A DNA stretch of 22,309 bases from an uncultured Collinsella sp. (GTDB lineage: Bacteria; Actinomycetota; Coriobacteriia; Coriobacteriales; Coriobacteriaceae). The DNA lies in NCBI GenBank assembly GCA_900551815.1, contig URXE01000041.1:1-22309 (forward strand), in the 5' to 3' direction. Below are positions 1-8,068 of this stretch, in pieces (position 1 is the stretch's first letter; each line of letters opens with the position of its first letter). A program made the position numbers and the translations under genes. Under the pieces are notes generated by a model, which saw only the letters and a program-made list of their open reading frames with translations, had not been told where the DNA came from and ran no database searches.

Positions 1-103
1 CATGCGAACCTCCAGTCCGGACCGCCCCGCGGTCCAACTTTCTGTCCGCACCCCCGAATACTCGCAAAAATGCACGCTCCGGAGGGTACTACCCTGTTAC
101 GGT

Positions 104-151
104 TTGAAATCCATGTACCATTTTATGCAATATATTAACGCATTTATGCAA
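104..151 (+). promoter_or_regulatory. Possible larA promoter region with paired direct repeat
   Basis: The 9-mer TTTATGCAA occurs twice, at 122-130 and 143-151, with starts 21 bp apart, about two helical turns, in an AT-rich patch of an otherwise GC-rich region. A weak -35-like TTGAAA lies at 104-109, and AT-rich -10-like sequence follows at 124-136, but no pair has ideal spacing. The phased repeats look like binding sites for an activator or repressor of larA. In Lactiplantibacillus the racemase operon is controlled by LarR, a Crp-Fnr regulator; whether this site is related is unknown. The rest of 1-389 holds short hairpins (19-35, 83-95, 168-185) and no convincing gene. Confidence 0.3.
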
Positions 152-233
152 AATGGCTTACATGCGTACATCTCGGGGTAGATGTTTGCCTCGAGGCTGC
201 GTAAGTCATCCTGTCTATTGTGTCTTTTACAGG

Positions 234-270
234 CGGCTGCGGTCCCGTTTGGGATCGCGGCCGTTTTGTT
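234..270 (+). terminator. Intrinsic terminator or attenuator in the larA leader
   Basis: A 13-bp stem (234-246 with 251-263, two G-T pairs) with loop GTTT is followed by TTTTGTT. It lies about 120 bp upstream of the larA start and downstream of the possible promoter, so it either ends an upstream transcript or acts as an attenuator. GGCTGCG at 195-201 could pair with CGCGGCC at 256-262 and compete with the terminator stem. That alternative fold is an inference. Confidence 0.6.
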
Positions 271-389
271 GTGGGTCAAATATGAACGTTGTGTTAATGA
301 CTCGGTGGACGGTGGTGTTTTTCGGTGAGCGGCGTATCCTTCCAACGGTTTATCTAGTGTGTCAGTTGAAAGGAAGAGGGCGCTCGTCA

Positions 390-1667
390 TTGTTTGAATG
401 TGAACTGCCGTTTGACCACAAGACGTTGCATTTGGAGCTCGAGGATAAGAACTTCGCGGGTGTGATGGAAGGTCATCAAAACGAGTTTAAGACCACGAAA
501 TCGCAGGAAGAGCTGGTAGAGGAGTCGCTTGCCAACCCTTATGGCTCGCCTTCGCTCGAGGAGCTTTGTGCTGGCAAGAAGGATATTGTCATCATTAGCT
601 CCGACCATACGCGTCCCGTTCCCTCGCGTGTAACGATGCCTATTCTGCTGCATCACATCCATTCCGCTGCACCCGAGGCTCGCGTGCGTATTTTGGTTGC
701 TACGGGTATGCACCGTCCGTCGACGCACGAGGAGCTCGTCAACAAGTACGGCGAGGAGATCGTTGCCAACGAGGAAATCGTTATGCACGTCGCGACTGAT
801 GACAGCATGATGAAAAAGATCGGCACCCTGCCTTCTGGTGGCGAGTGCATCATCAACAAGATTGCCGCCGACTGCGATCTGCTGCTTGCCGAGGGCTTTA
901 TTGAGCCGCACTTCTTTGCCGGTTTCTCTGGTAGCCGCAAGTCCGTCCTGCCTGGCATCGCCAGCTACAAGACCATCATGTACAACCACAACGGTCAGTT
1001 TGTGAACGATTCTCATTCGCGTGCCGGCAACCTGTGCCACAACCACGTGAGCGAGGATATGTTTGCCGCTGCCGAGATGGCTCACCTTGCCTTTGTGCTT
1101 AACGTTGTGCTCAACGGCAAGCACGAGGTCATCGGCTCCTTTGCCGGCGATATTCACAAGGCACACGAGGCTGGCTGCGAGTTCGTGAAGAGCCTTGCCG
1201 GCGTTGAGCCCGTCGAGTGCGAGATCGCCATCACCACCAACGGCGGCTACCCGCTCGATCAGAACATCTACCAGGCTGTGAAGGGCATGTGCTCTGCTGA
1301 GGCCACGCTTCCCGAGGGCGGCGTGATTATCGACGTTGCCGGTTGCGCCGACGGTCACGGTGGCGAGGGCTTCTATCACAACATCGCCGACAACGATCCG
1401 GCGGAGTTCGAGCGTGCCTGCATCGACCGTCCTAAGGACGAGACCCTGCCCGACCAGTGGACGAGCCAGATTTTCGCCCGCATCCTGGCGCATCACCCTG
1501 TGATCATGGTCACTGACCTGTGCGATCATCAGATGCTCAAGGATATGCACATGACGCCGGTCAACACTATCGAGGAGGCGCTCAAGCTCGCCTTTGAGAT
1601 GAAGGGTGCCGATGCCAAGGTTGCCGTCATTCCCGATGGCCTGGGCGTTGTCGTCGCGCAGCACTAG
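390..1667 (+). CDS. larA: Nickel-dependent lactate racemase LarA
   Basis: LarA interconverts D- and L-lactate in the cytoplasm using a nickel-pincer nucleotide (pyridinium-3-thioamide-5-thiocarboxylate mononucleotide) covalently bound to a lysine. The open frame runs upstream to 153, but family similarity begins only near ECELPFDHKT. I therefore choose the TTG at 390, preceded by AAAGGAAGAGGG (369-380), giving 425 aa, close to the 424 aa of the L. plantarum enzyme. With this start the known active residues fall at or within one position of that enzyme: SSDHTRP (Arg75), GMHRPS (His108), EPHFFAG (His174), SRKSVLPG (Lys184, cofactor attachment) and His200. The C-terminal domain is intact (TNGGYPLDQNIYQAVKG, DGHGGEGFYHN, IPDGLG). 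The MIP channel follows 49 nt downstream, probably in the same operon. Some LarA homologues act on other 2-hydroxy acids, so the substrate is inferred from close similarity. Confidence 0.93.
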   Translation: MFECELPFDHKTLHLELEDKNFAGVMEGHQNEFKTTKSQEELVEESLANPYGSPSLEELCAGKKDIVIISSDHTRPVPSRVTMPILLHHIHSAAPEARVRILVATGMHRPSTHEELVNKYGEEIVANEEIVMHVATDDSMMKKIGTLPSGGECIINKIAADCDLLLAEGFIEPHFFAGFSGSRKSVLPGIASYKTIMYNHNGQFVNDSHSRAGNLCHNHVSEDMFAAAEMAHLAFVLNVVLNGKHEVIGSFAGDIHKAHEAGCEFVKSLAGVEPVECEIAITTNGGYPLDQNIYQAVKGMCSAEATLPEGGVIIDVAGCADGHGGEGFYHNIADNDPAEFERACIDRPKDETLPDQWTSQIFARILAHHPVIMVTDLCDHQMLKDMHMTPVNTIEEALKLAFEMKGADAKVAVIPDGLGVVVAQH

Positions 1668-1716
1668 CGCGTGGCCCAAACGAATCGTTTATAACCGACA
1701 AGAAAGATAAGGTTTT

Positions 1717-2448
1717 ATGCTTACCAAACTCCTTTGCGAATTCGGCGCAACGGCCCTCATGATCATCTTTGGCGTGGGCGTACACTGCGATACCGTGCTC
1801 AAGGGCACCAAGTATCAGGGCTCTGGTCATATGTTTGCCATCACCACTTGGTCTTTCGGCATCTCGGTCGCCCTGTTTATCTTTGGCGGCGCCGTGTGCA
1901 TGAACCCCGCCATGGTGCTTGCCCAGTGCATCGTCGGCCTGGTGCCGTGGAGCAGCTGCATCCCCTTCATGGTTGCCGATATGCTCGGCGGCTTTGCGGG
2001 TGCCGTGATCGCGTGGTTGATGTATGCCGATGAGTTCAAGGCTTCCGATGGTGTCATCGATCCCATTGCTCAGCGCAATATCTTCTCGACCAACCCCACC
2101 ACCGAGGGCACCAACTATGCCCGCAACTTCTTCTGCGAGGCTATCTGCACCTTCGTGTTCATCAGCGCCATCCTTGCTGCCGCCAGCCGTGCTGGCGAGA
2201 ACGTTCTGATGCTCGCCATCTGCGTCGGTCTGATCGTTTGGGCCGTTGGTATGGGCATGGGCGGCATCACTGGCTTCGCCATGAACCAGGCTCGTGACCT
2301 TGGCCCTCGCATGGCCTATCAGGTGCTGCCGATTAAGAACAAGGCTGACAACAACTGGAAGTACGGCCTGCTCGTTCCTGGCATCGCCCCGTTTGTCGGT
2401 GCCGCTCTGGCCGCGCTGTTTGTGCATGGTTTCTTGGGCATGTTCTAG
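1717..2448 (+). CDS. MIP-family channel (GlpF-like, probable lactic acid facilitator)
   Basis: This 243-aa integral membrane protein belongs to the aquaporin/glycerol facilitator family. The first half-helix motif is NPA at 63-65 (CMNPAMVLA). The second is NQA at 190-192, followed by the selectivity-filter arginine R193 (GFAMNQARDLGP), so the usual proline is glutamine. W45 and F187 sit where GlpF has its aromatic filter residues. LarD (GlpF1) of the Lactiplantibacillus lar operon is a MIP channel for D- and L-lactic acid. Its position directly after larA suggests the same role here, although glycerol or water transport cannot be excluded. The ATG at 1717 follows a modest ribosome site (AGATAAGG). 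The gene ends before a strong bidirectional terminator, facing the tetR-larC-larB operon. Confidence 0.85.
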   Translation: MLTKLLCEFGATALMIIFGVGVHCDTVLKGTKYQGSGHMFAITTWSFGISVALFIFGGAVCMNPAMVLAQCIVGLVPWSSCIPFMVADMLGGFAGAVIAWLMYADEFKASDGVIDPIAQRNIFSTNPTTEGTNYARNFFCEAICTFVFISAILAAASRAGENVLMLAICVGLIVWAVGMGMGGITGFAMNQARDLGPRMAYQVLPIKNKADNNWKYGLLVPGIAPFVGAALAALFVHGFLGMF

Positions 2449-2470
2449 ATCGAAGCTACATAGGTTGTTC

Positions 2471-2595
2471 GCCGTCCGCATGGGGTAACTTCCCAGCGCG
2501 TCCTCGGACATGCAAAAAGGCTCGCTGCGCACTTTGTGCGGCGAGCCTTTTTGCGTCCTGCGGAGTGCGCTGGGAAGTTACCCCATGCGGACGGC
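2471..2595. repeat. Large nested palindrome, 29-bp perfect arms
   Basis: Perfect 29-bp inverted arms at 2471-2499 and 2567-2595 start GCCGTCCGCATGG on the left and contain GGGGTAACTTCCCA. They enclose 67 bp, at the centre of which is a second strong hairpin (2512-2554). The element fills most of the gap between the convergent MIP channel gene and the tetR gene. A simple terminator does not need the outer arms, so this may be a REP-like or MITE-like mobile palindrome built around a terminator. Confidence 0.85.
2512..2554. terminator. Bidirectional intrinsic terminator
   Basis: A 14-bp perfect stem (2512-2525 with 2541-2554) is capped by a further CGCAC/GTGCG stem with a TTT loop. It has a run of five A on the left and five T on the right, so it can terminate both the + strand larA-channel transcript and the - strand larB-larC-tetR transcript. 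Confidence 0.85.
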
Positions 2596-2716
2596 TGCGG
2601 GGTCTTTGTTGCGTTCGTACAAGCAACCCAACATATATATCTGAATTTTGATGGGAGGGGCTTGTTGCTGGTAGGGGCGTTGGGCTGCTGTTGGCACTTT
2701 GGGATGGGATAGTTAC

Positions 2717-3256
2717 TTAGGTGAAGAGGGGCTTTATGGCTGATAGGTAATCTTTGGCTACGTCCTCTTTTGGGGCTTGGAAGTTGTGCCAGGCCCACCA
2801 TTGGACCATTCCTACGAAGCTTGAGGCTATGTGGTGTAGTAAGAAGCTGCGGTCCATGGTGCCGGCGGGGCCGTTTGGGTCGGTGGGGACGGTTTCGGCT
2901 GCGCGCGACATGATGGTCTTGCGGAGGCAGTCGGCGAAGACGCGTGAGCCGGCGCCGGCTACGAGGGCTCGGACGCCCTGGCGACGCTCCCAGAGATTGT
3001 TGAGAATATGCTCGATCTGCACGAGTGGGTCATCGAGCGGTGTGCCATCGTCGTCGAGGGCGTGGGTACAGATGTCGCTCACGAGCTCGGACAGTAGGTC
3101 GTCTTTGCTCTTAAAGAGGCCGTAGAATGTCGCGCGGCCTACGTGAGCGCGCGCGATGATGTCGCCGACGGTGATCTTGCCGTAGTCCTCCTCGCGAAGG
3201 AGCTCGGAGAATGCTGCGACGATGGCGGCGCGGCTTTTGGTTTTGCGGGCATCCAT
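2717..3256 (-). CDS. TetR/AcrR-family transcriptional regulator
   Basis: About 179 aa from the ATG at 3256 (MDARKTKSRAAI). The frame continues upstream to 3286, but that part overlaps larC. The N-terminal region (residues about 5-50) is a TetR helix-turn-helix: RAAIVAAFSELL, then ITVGDIIARAHVGRATFYGLFKSKDDLL. The C-terminal ligand domain (LWERRQGVRALVAG, SFVGMVQWWAWHNF) is typical of small TetR regulators of unknown ligand. The start lies 2 nt after the larC stop (TAA CC ATG), so translation is probably coupled to larC. The gene is last in a larB-larC-tetR operon, which suggests control of lactate racemization genes, though no target is proven. The inverted repeat at 5015-5046 before larB is a candidate operator. 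Confidence 0.88.
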   Translation of the reverse strand: MDARKTKSRAAIVAAFSELLREEDYGKITVGDIIARAHVGRATFYGLFKSKDDLLSELVSDICTHALDDDGTPLDDPLVQIEHILNNLWERRQGVRALVAGAGSRVFADCLRKTIMSRAAETVPTDPNGPAGTMDRSFLLHHIASSFVGMVQWWAWHNFQAPKEDVAKDYLSAIKPLFT

Positions 3257-3258
3257 GG

Positions 3259-4176
3259 TTATGCATCCACGTGAACGAGCAGGCAACGGAGCGTGCCGGA
3301 GCAGCCCTCGTAGGGGCGCTTACCGGCGCCGTAGCCGACGGCCTCGATGCGGTAGCGGGCCGGCAGGTGCTCGGACGTGCGCAGTGCGGCGACGATAGCG
3401 GCGCCCGTGGGCGTCACGAGCTCGCCGGCGACCGGTGCGGGCGTGAGGGCGATATTGCCTGCTTGGCATAGGTTGACGACGGCGGGCACCGGGATGGGCA
3501 TAAGGCCGTGGGCACAGTGGATGGTGCCGTGACCCTCGGAGAGCGACTCGACGACAATATCCTCGACGCCCAGGTCATCGAGGCAGATGGCGACCGAGCA
3601 GACGTCGACGATGGAATCGATGGCGCCTACCTCGTGGAACATGACGGTCTCGGGCGTTTTGCCGTGTGCCTTGGCCTCGGCGGCAGCGAGCGCGGTAAAG
3701 ATGGCGAGAGCGCGACGCTTGGCGCTATCGCTTAGCTGCGAATTCTCGATAATTTCCGCGACGTCGGCTAGCGAGCGGTGATGATGGTGGTGGGTGTGGT
3801 GGTGATCCTCGTGCTCATGGGCGTGGCCCTCATGGTCATGCTCGTGGCAGTGCTCGTGTCCGTGTTCGCCATGATCATGATGGTGGTGCTCATGCTCGTG
3901 CGTGTGCTCGGCAGCTGCTTCGTTGCCGTAGAGCCAGGCCATATCGTGATCATGGTTCTCGAGCTCCTCTGCCAGCTGAACGTCAAAGTCGCAGGCGTCG
4001 ATGCCATGCTTGTTTACGCGTGTAACGGCAATCTCAAAGCCGTCGATCGGCAGCGTGGCGAGCTGTTCGCGCAGGTGCTCCTTGCTGGCGCCCAGGTCGA
4101 GCAGGGCCGCGACGGTCATGTCGCCGCTGATGCCCGAGGTGCCGTCGATGATAAGCGTGTGCTGATGGTTGGACAT
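3259..4176 (-). CDS. larC: LarC nickel-insertion protein, LarC1 part only
   Basis: LarC is the CTP-dependent cyclometallase that inserts nickel into the LarA cofactor. This 305-aa protein shows the LarC1 half: LIIDGTSGISGDMTVAALLDLGA (residues 8-30), AEAKAHGKTPETVMFHEVGAIDSI, PIPVPAVVNL, GELVTPTGAAIVAAL and GYGAGKRPYEGCSGTLRCLL at the end. A His-rich stretch at about 91-133 holds roughly 25 His in 43 residues, a likely nickel store. The protein stops right after the LarC1 domain. The LarC2 domain, about 130-140 residues and present in other LarC proteins either directly fused or by programmed frameshift, is missing. The alternative frame downstream leads into tetR, not LarC2. The start has TAAGGAG overlapping the larB stop, indicating coupling. 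Confidence 0.9.
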   Translation of the reverse strand: MSNHQHTLIIDGTSGISGDMTVAALLDLGASKEHLREQLATLPIDGFEIAVTRVNKHGIDACDFDVQLAEELENHDHDMAWLYGNEAAAEHTHEHEHHHHDHGEHGHEHCHEHDHEGHAHEHEDHHHTHHHHHRSLADVAEIIENSQLSDSAKRRALAIFTALAAAEAKAHGKTPETVMFHEVGAIDSIVDVCSVAICLDDLGVEDIVVESLSEGHGTIHCAHGLMPIPVPAVVNLCQAGNIALTPAPVAGELVTPTGAAIVAALRTSEHLPARYRIEAVGYGAGKRPYEGCSGTLRCLLVHVDA

Positions 4177-4186
4177 GGAATGCTCC

Positions 4187-4969
4187 TTAACGGGCGCAGG
4201 GCGTGCCAGCGCTCAGATGATTGATAAGACTTGCCTGGTAGGCGGCACCAAAGCCGTTGTCGATGTTGACAACCGAAACGCCGCTGGCGCAGGAGTTGAG
4301 CATGGCGAGCAGCGCGGCTACGCCGCCAAAGCTTGCGCCATAGCCCACGCTGGTGGGGACGGCGATGACCGGACAGCTCACCAGGCCGCCGATAACGCTC
4401 GCCAACGCGCCCTCCATGCCGGCGACGGCAATGATCACCTGCGCCTGGGCAAGTTCCTCGGCATGAGCGAGCAGGCGGTGCAGGCCGGCGACACCTACGT
4501 CGTAGAGGCGATCGACCTCGTTGCCGTAGAACTCGGCCGTCAGTGCCGCCTCTTCGGCGACGGGCAGGTCGCTCGTGCCGGCGCAGGCGACGACGATGCG
4601 TCCGTTGCCGGTGGGGGAGGGCTTGCCACCCACTAGGGCGAGCTGGGCGTCCGGGACATATCCCAGGTCAATGTCGTTGCCGAGAAGCTCAGCGGTGCGC
4701 GCGGCTTTTTCGGCATCCAAGCGTGTGACCAGGATGCGCTCCTGGTCTGCATCGAGTAATGCTTTGATAATGGCGGCAATTTGCTCGGCGGTTTTACCGG
4801 CACCGTAGACAACCTCGCCGGCTCCCTGGCGCACTCCGCGCGAAAGATCGAGCTGCGCAAAGCCCAGATCGGCGGTTGGCGCCGTCTGGATGCGCGTGAG
4901 GGCGTCGGCAGGGGTGACTGATCCGCCGGCAACATCGCTCAGCAGCTGCTCAAGATCTCGCTTATCCAT
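4187..4969 (-). CDS. larB: LarB, pyridinium-3,5-biscarboxylate mononucleotide synthase
   Basis: LarB carboxylates and hydrolyses nicotinic acid adenine dinucleotide, the first step in making the nickel-pincer cofactor. The 260-aa protein has a PurE-like C-terminal half: VVACAGTSDLPVAEEA (127-141), then GMEGALASVIGGLV, PVIAVPTSVGYGASFGG and MLNSCASG with Cys227, matching the conserved LarB cysteine, then VVNIDNGFGA. The N-terminal part carries YGAGKTAEQI, also typical. I choose the ATG at 4969 because AAGGGAA lies just upstream; the open frame extends 11 codons further. It is the first gene of larB-larC-tetR, 10 nt from larC. Its length is close to the about 246 aa of the Lactiplantibacillus protein. 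LarE, needed for sulfur insertion, is not in this window. Confidence 0.93.
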   Translation of the reverse strand: MDKRDLEQLLSDVAGGSVTPADALTRIQTAPTADLGFAQLDLSRGVRQGAGEVVYGAGKTAEQIAAIIKALLDADQERILVTRLDAEKAARTAELLGNDIDLGYVPDAQLALVGGKPSPTGNGRIVVACAGTSDLPVAEEAALTAEFYGNEVDRLYDVGVAGLHRLLAHAEELAQAQVIIAVAGMEGALASVIGGLVSCPVIAVPTSVGYGASFGGVAALLAMLNSCASGVSVVNIDNGFGAAYQASLINHLSAGTPCAR

Positions 4970-5014
4970 ATATGTTCCCTTCGACGGCGCAAAGTCTAGC
5001 ACTCAAAGGGTGTT

Positions 5015-5046
5015 TTTCCGAACACTAAGACAAAATTGTTCGGAAA
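5015..5046. promoter_or_regulatory. Inverted repeat upstream of larB, candidate operator
   Basis: A perfect 10-bp inverted repeat, TTTCCGAACA at 5015-5024 and TGTTCGGAAA at 5037-5046, is separated by 12 bp. It lies 46-77 bp before the larB start, where a promoter would sit. No T-run follows on either strand, so it does not look like a terminator for serB. A DNA-binding dimer, possibly the TetR protein encoded in the same operon, is the simplest explanation. Confidence 0.55.
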
Positions 5047-5083
5047 CTATAGGACGGACTGATTCAATTGTTAGACGGATCGG

Positions 5084-5719
5084 CTAGTCGCGCAGGATGA
5101 TGTCCATGGCGAGCATCAGGTTGCGCTCGTCGATGGCAAACGGGGCGGCTTCGCGCGTCTTGGGCTTGGCGCAAAACGCGATGCCAGTGCCCGCGGCCTG
5201 GATCATGGGGATGTCGTTTGCCCCGTCGCCAATAGCGACCGTGTGGGCCATGTCGACGCCGCACTCAACTGCCCAGTCCAGCAGCTGGATGAGCTTGGAC
5301 TCCTTGGTCACAATGTCGGCAGCCAACTTACCGGTGAGTTTGCCGTCCACGACCTCCAGGCGGTTGGCCAGGCAAAAATCGATGCCCGCGGCGGCCACGA
5401 TCTTGTCAGCGACCTCGTGGAAGCCGCCGCTCACCACGCCGACCTTCCAGCCCTTGCTGTGTGCCGAGCGCACAAGCTCCAACGCGCCGGGGGTAAATGT
5501 CACGCGCTCAAAGGTGCGCTCGAACACGCTCTCGTCCAGGCCGGCGAGCAGCCCTACGCGCTCCTCGAGCGCTTGCTTAAAGTCCAGCTCGCCGCGCATG
5601 GCGCGTTCGGTGATCTGTGCCACCTGCTCGCCTACGCCGGCTTCCTCGCCCAACAGGTCGATGACCTCCTGGTTGATGAGCGTGGAGTCGATATCCATAA
5701 CGATGAGGCGTGCAGTCAT
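5084..5719 (-). CDS. serB: Phosphoserine phosphatase SerB
   Basis: SerB dephosphorylates O-phospho-L-serine to serine, the last step of serine synthesis, in the cytoplasm. The 211-aa protein is a HAD-family hydrolase. Motif I is MDIDSTLI (nucleophile Asp9, acid Asp11), motif II is GVVSGGFHEV, and motif III/IV is the KES lysine with AIGDGANDIPMI. The substrate cap segment EVIDLLGEEAGVGEQVAQITERAM is typical of SerB. The ATG at 5719 is preceded by GGAAAGG; the frame runs 15 codons further upstream without family similarity. larB follows 114 nt downstream on the same strand with its own probable promoter, so any co-transcription is likely incidental. Divergent from aspS. Confidence 0.93.
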   Translation of the reverse strand: MTARLIVMDIDSTLINQEVIDLLGEEAGVGEQVAQITERAMRGELDFKQALEERVGLLAGLDESVFERTFERVTFTPGALELVRSAHSKGWKVGVVSGGFHEVADKIVAAAGIDFCLANRLEVVDGKLTGKLAADIVTKESKLIQLLDWAVECGVDMAHTVAIGDGANDIPMIQAAGTGIAFCAKPKTREAAPFAIDERNLMLAMDIILRD

Positions 5720-5975
5720 GACGGGCCTTTCCAAGTGCTGTTTTATTGGGGCATATTGTCGCACGTGACGAGCGCGGGCGGGTGCCGCGGCGCGTCAATT
5801 GTTTCGTCTCCGTCAAGTCTTTGGGCAGGAGCCACTTTTCCGCGGCACATCGACACAGGTGCGATAAGATAGAACGCCATGTCTGGCTGCGCGGTTTACG
5901 CAGGCTGGGCAAATCTGTACGACGCCGCCCGGAACGACACGGGGCGGCACAGATCCATAAAGGAGGATCACTGGT
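5720..5975. promoter_or_regulatory. Divergent serB/aspS intergenic region
   Basis: The 256-bp gap between the divergent serB and aspS genes must hold both promoters. A -10-like TAAGAT lies near 5865. A 7-bp hairpin (5924-5930 with 5942-5948) sits just before the aspS ribosome site AAAGGAGG (about 5959-5966). I see no T-box or clear riboswitch. The short frame beginning at 5879 lacks a ribosome site and is not called. Confidence 0.3.
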
Positions 5976-7763
<1,788 letters not shown>

Positions 7764-7786
7764 GCGAGCGGCTACATATTGCCCGC

Positions 7787-7822
7787 AACGAGGGAAGGAC
7801 GTGTGCCTTCCCTCGTTTTTTA
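7787..7822 (+). terminator. Intrinsic terminator after aspS
   Basis: An 11-bp perfect stem, ACGAGGGAAGG (7788-7798) with CCTTCCCTCGT (7806-7816), and a 7-nt loop is followed by six T. It lies 24 nt after the aspS stop. Confidence 0.93.
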
Positions 7823-7862
7823 TGCGCCGAGGTTGCGAGGGCATGGGATGACCGGGCGTCAC

Positions 7863-8062
7863 GGAAAGTGCATCCCGTAATCTGCGTGCAGAACGGGTCG
7901 CGCTTTCCCAAAGGGGGTCCTCTGGGAAAGCGCGACCCAGAATTCGGCATAATAATGGGGCACAGTTTCCGGTTGAGCTGTCTAACGGAAACTGTGCCCC
8001 AGAATGAGCGCTCAAAACGGGATAGACTTTCCGCAACAACTGTCTGGCGGAAAGCCCGGCCC
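7863..8062. repeat. Palindrome array on an exact 62-bp period
   Basis: Three units start at 7895, 7957 and 8019, exactly 62 bp apart. Each has a fixed 44-bp plan: GGG, 6 variable bases, TTTCC, 16 bases, GGAAA, 6 variable bases, CCC. An 18-bp spacer follows each unit, beginning AGAAT in the first two. In units 1 and 2 the variable arms differ between units but stay perfectly complementary (TCGCGC/GCGCGA and GCACAG/CTGTGC). Unit 3 keeps the core but has degenerate outer arms. A right half-unit in the same register precedes them (GGAAA at 7863, CCC at 7874). On the - strand, unit 3 followed by GTTTTG could serve as terminator of the LacI-type gene. No coding explanation is seen for 7823-8068. 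Confidence 0.85.
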
Positions 8063-8068
8063 AGTTTC

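Noticed and set aside
153..389. N-terminal extension of LarA from the ATG at 153
   Set aside because: It would cross the 234-270 terminator stem, has no family similarity, and would add 79 residues to a protein that matches the usual length from 390.
387..1679. 430-aa open frame on the - strand
   Set aside because: Antisense shadow of larA, which has full family similarity.
3259..3286. Programmed frameshift from larC into a downstream LarC2
   Set aside because: The frame downstream encodes the TetR regulator, so a shift would not produce LarC2.
7895..8062. CRISPR array
   Set aside because: The repeated parts are palindromes with variable arms and a nearly constant plan; there is no identical direct repeat with unique spacers and no cas gene.
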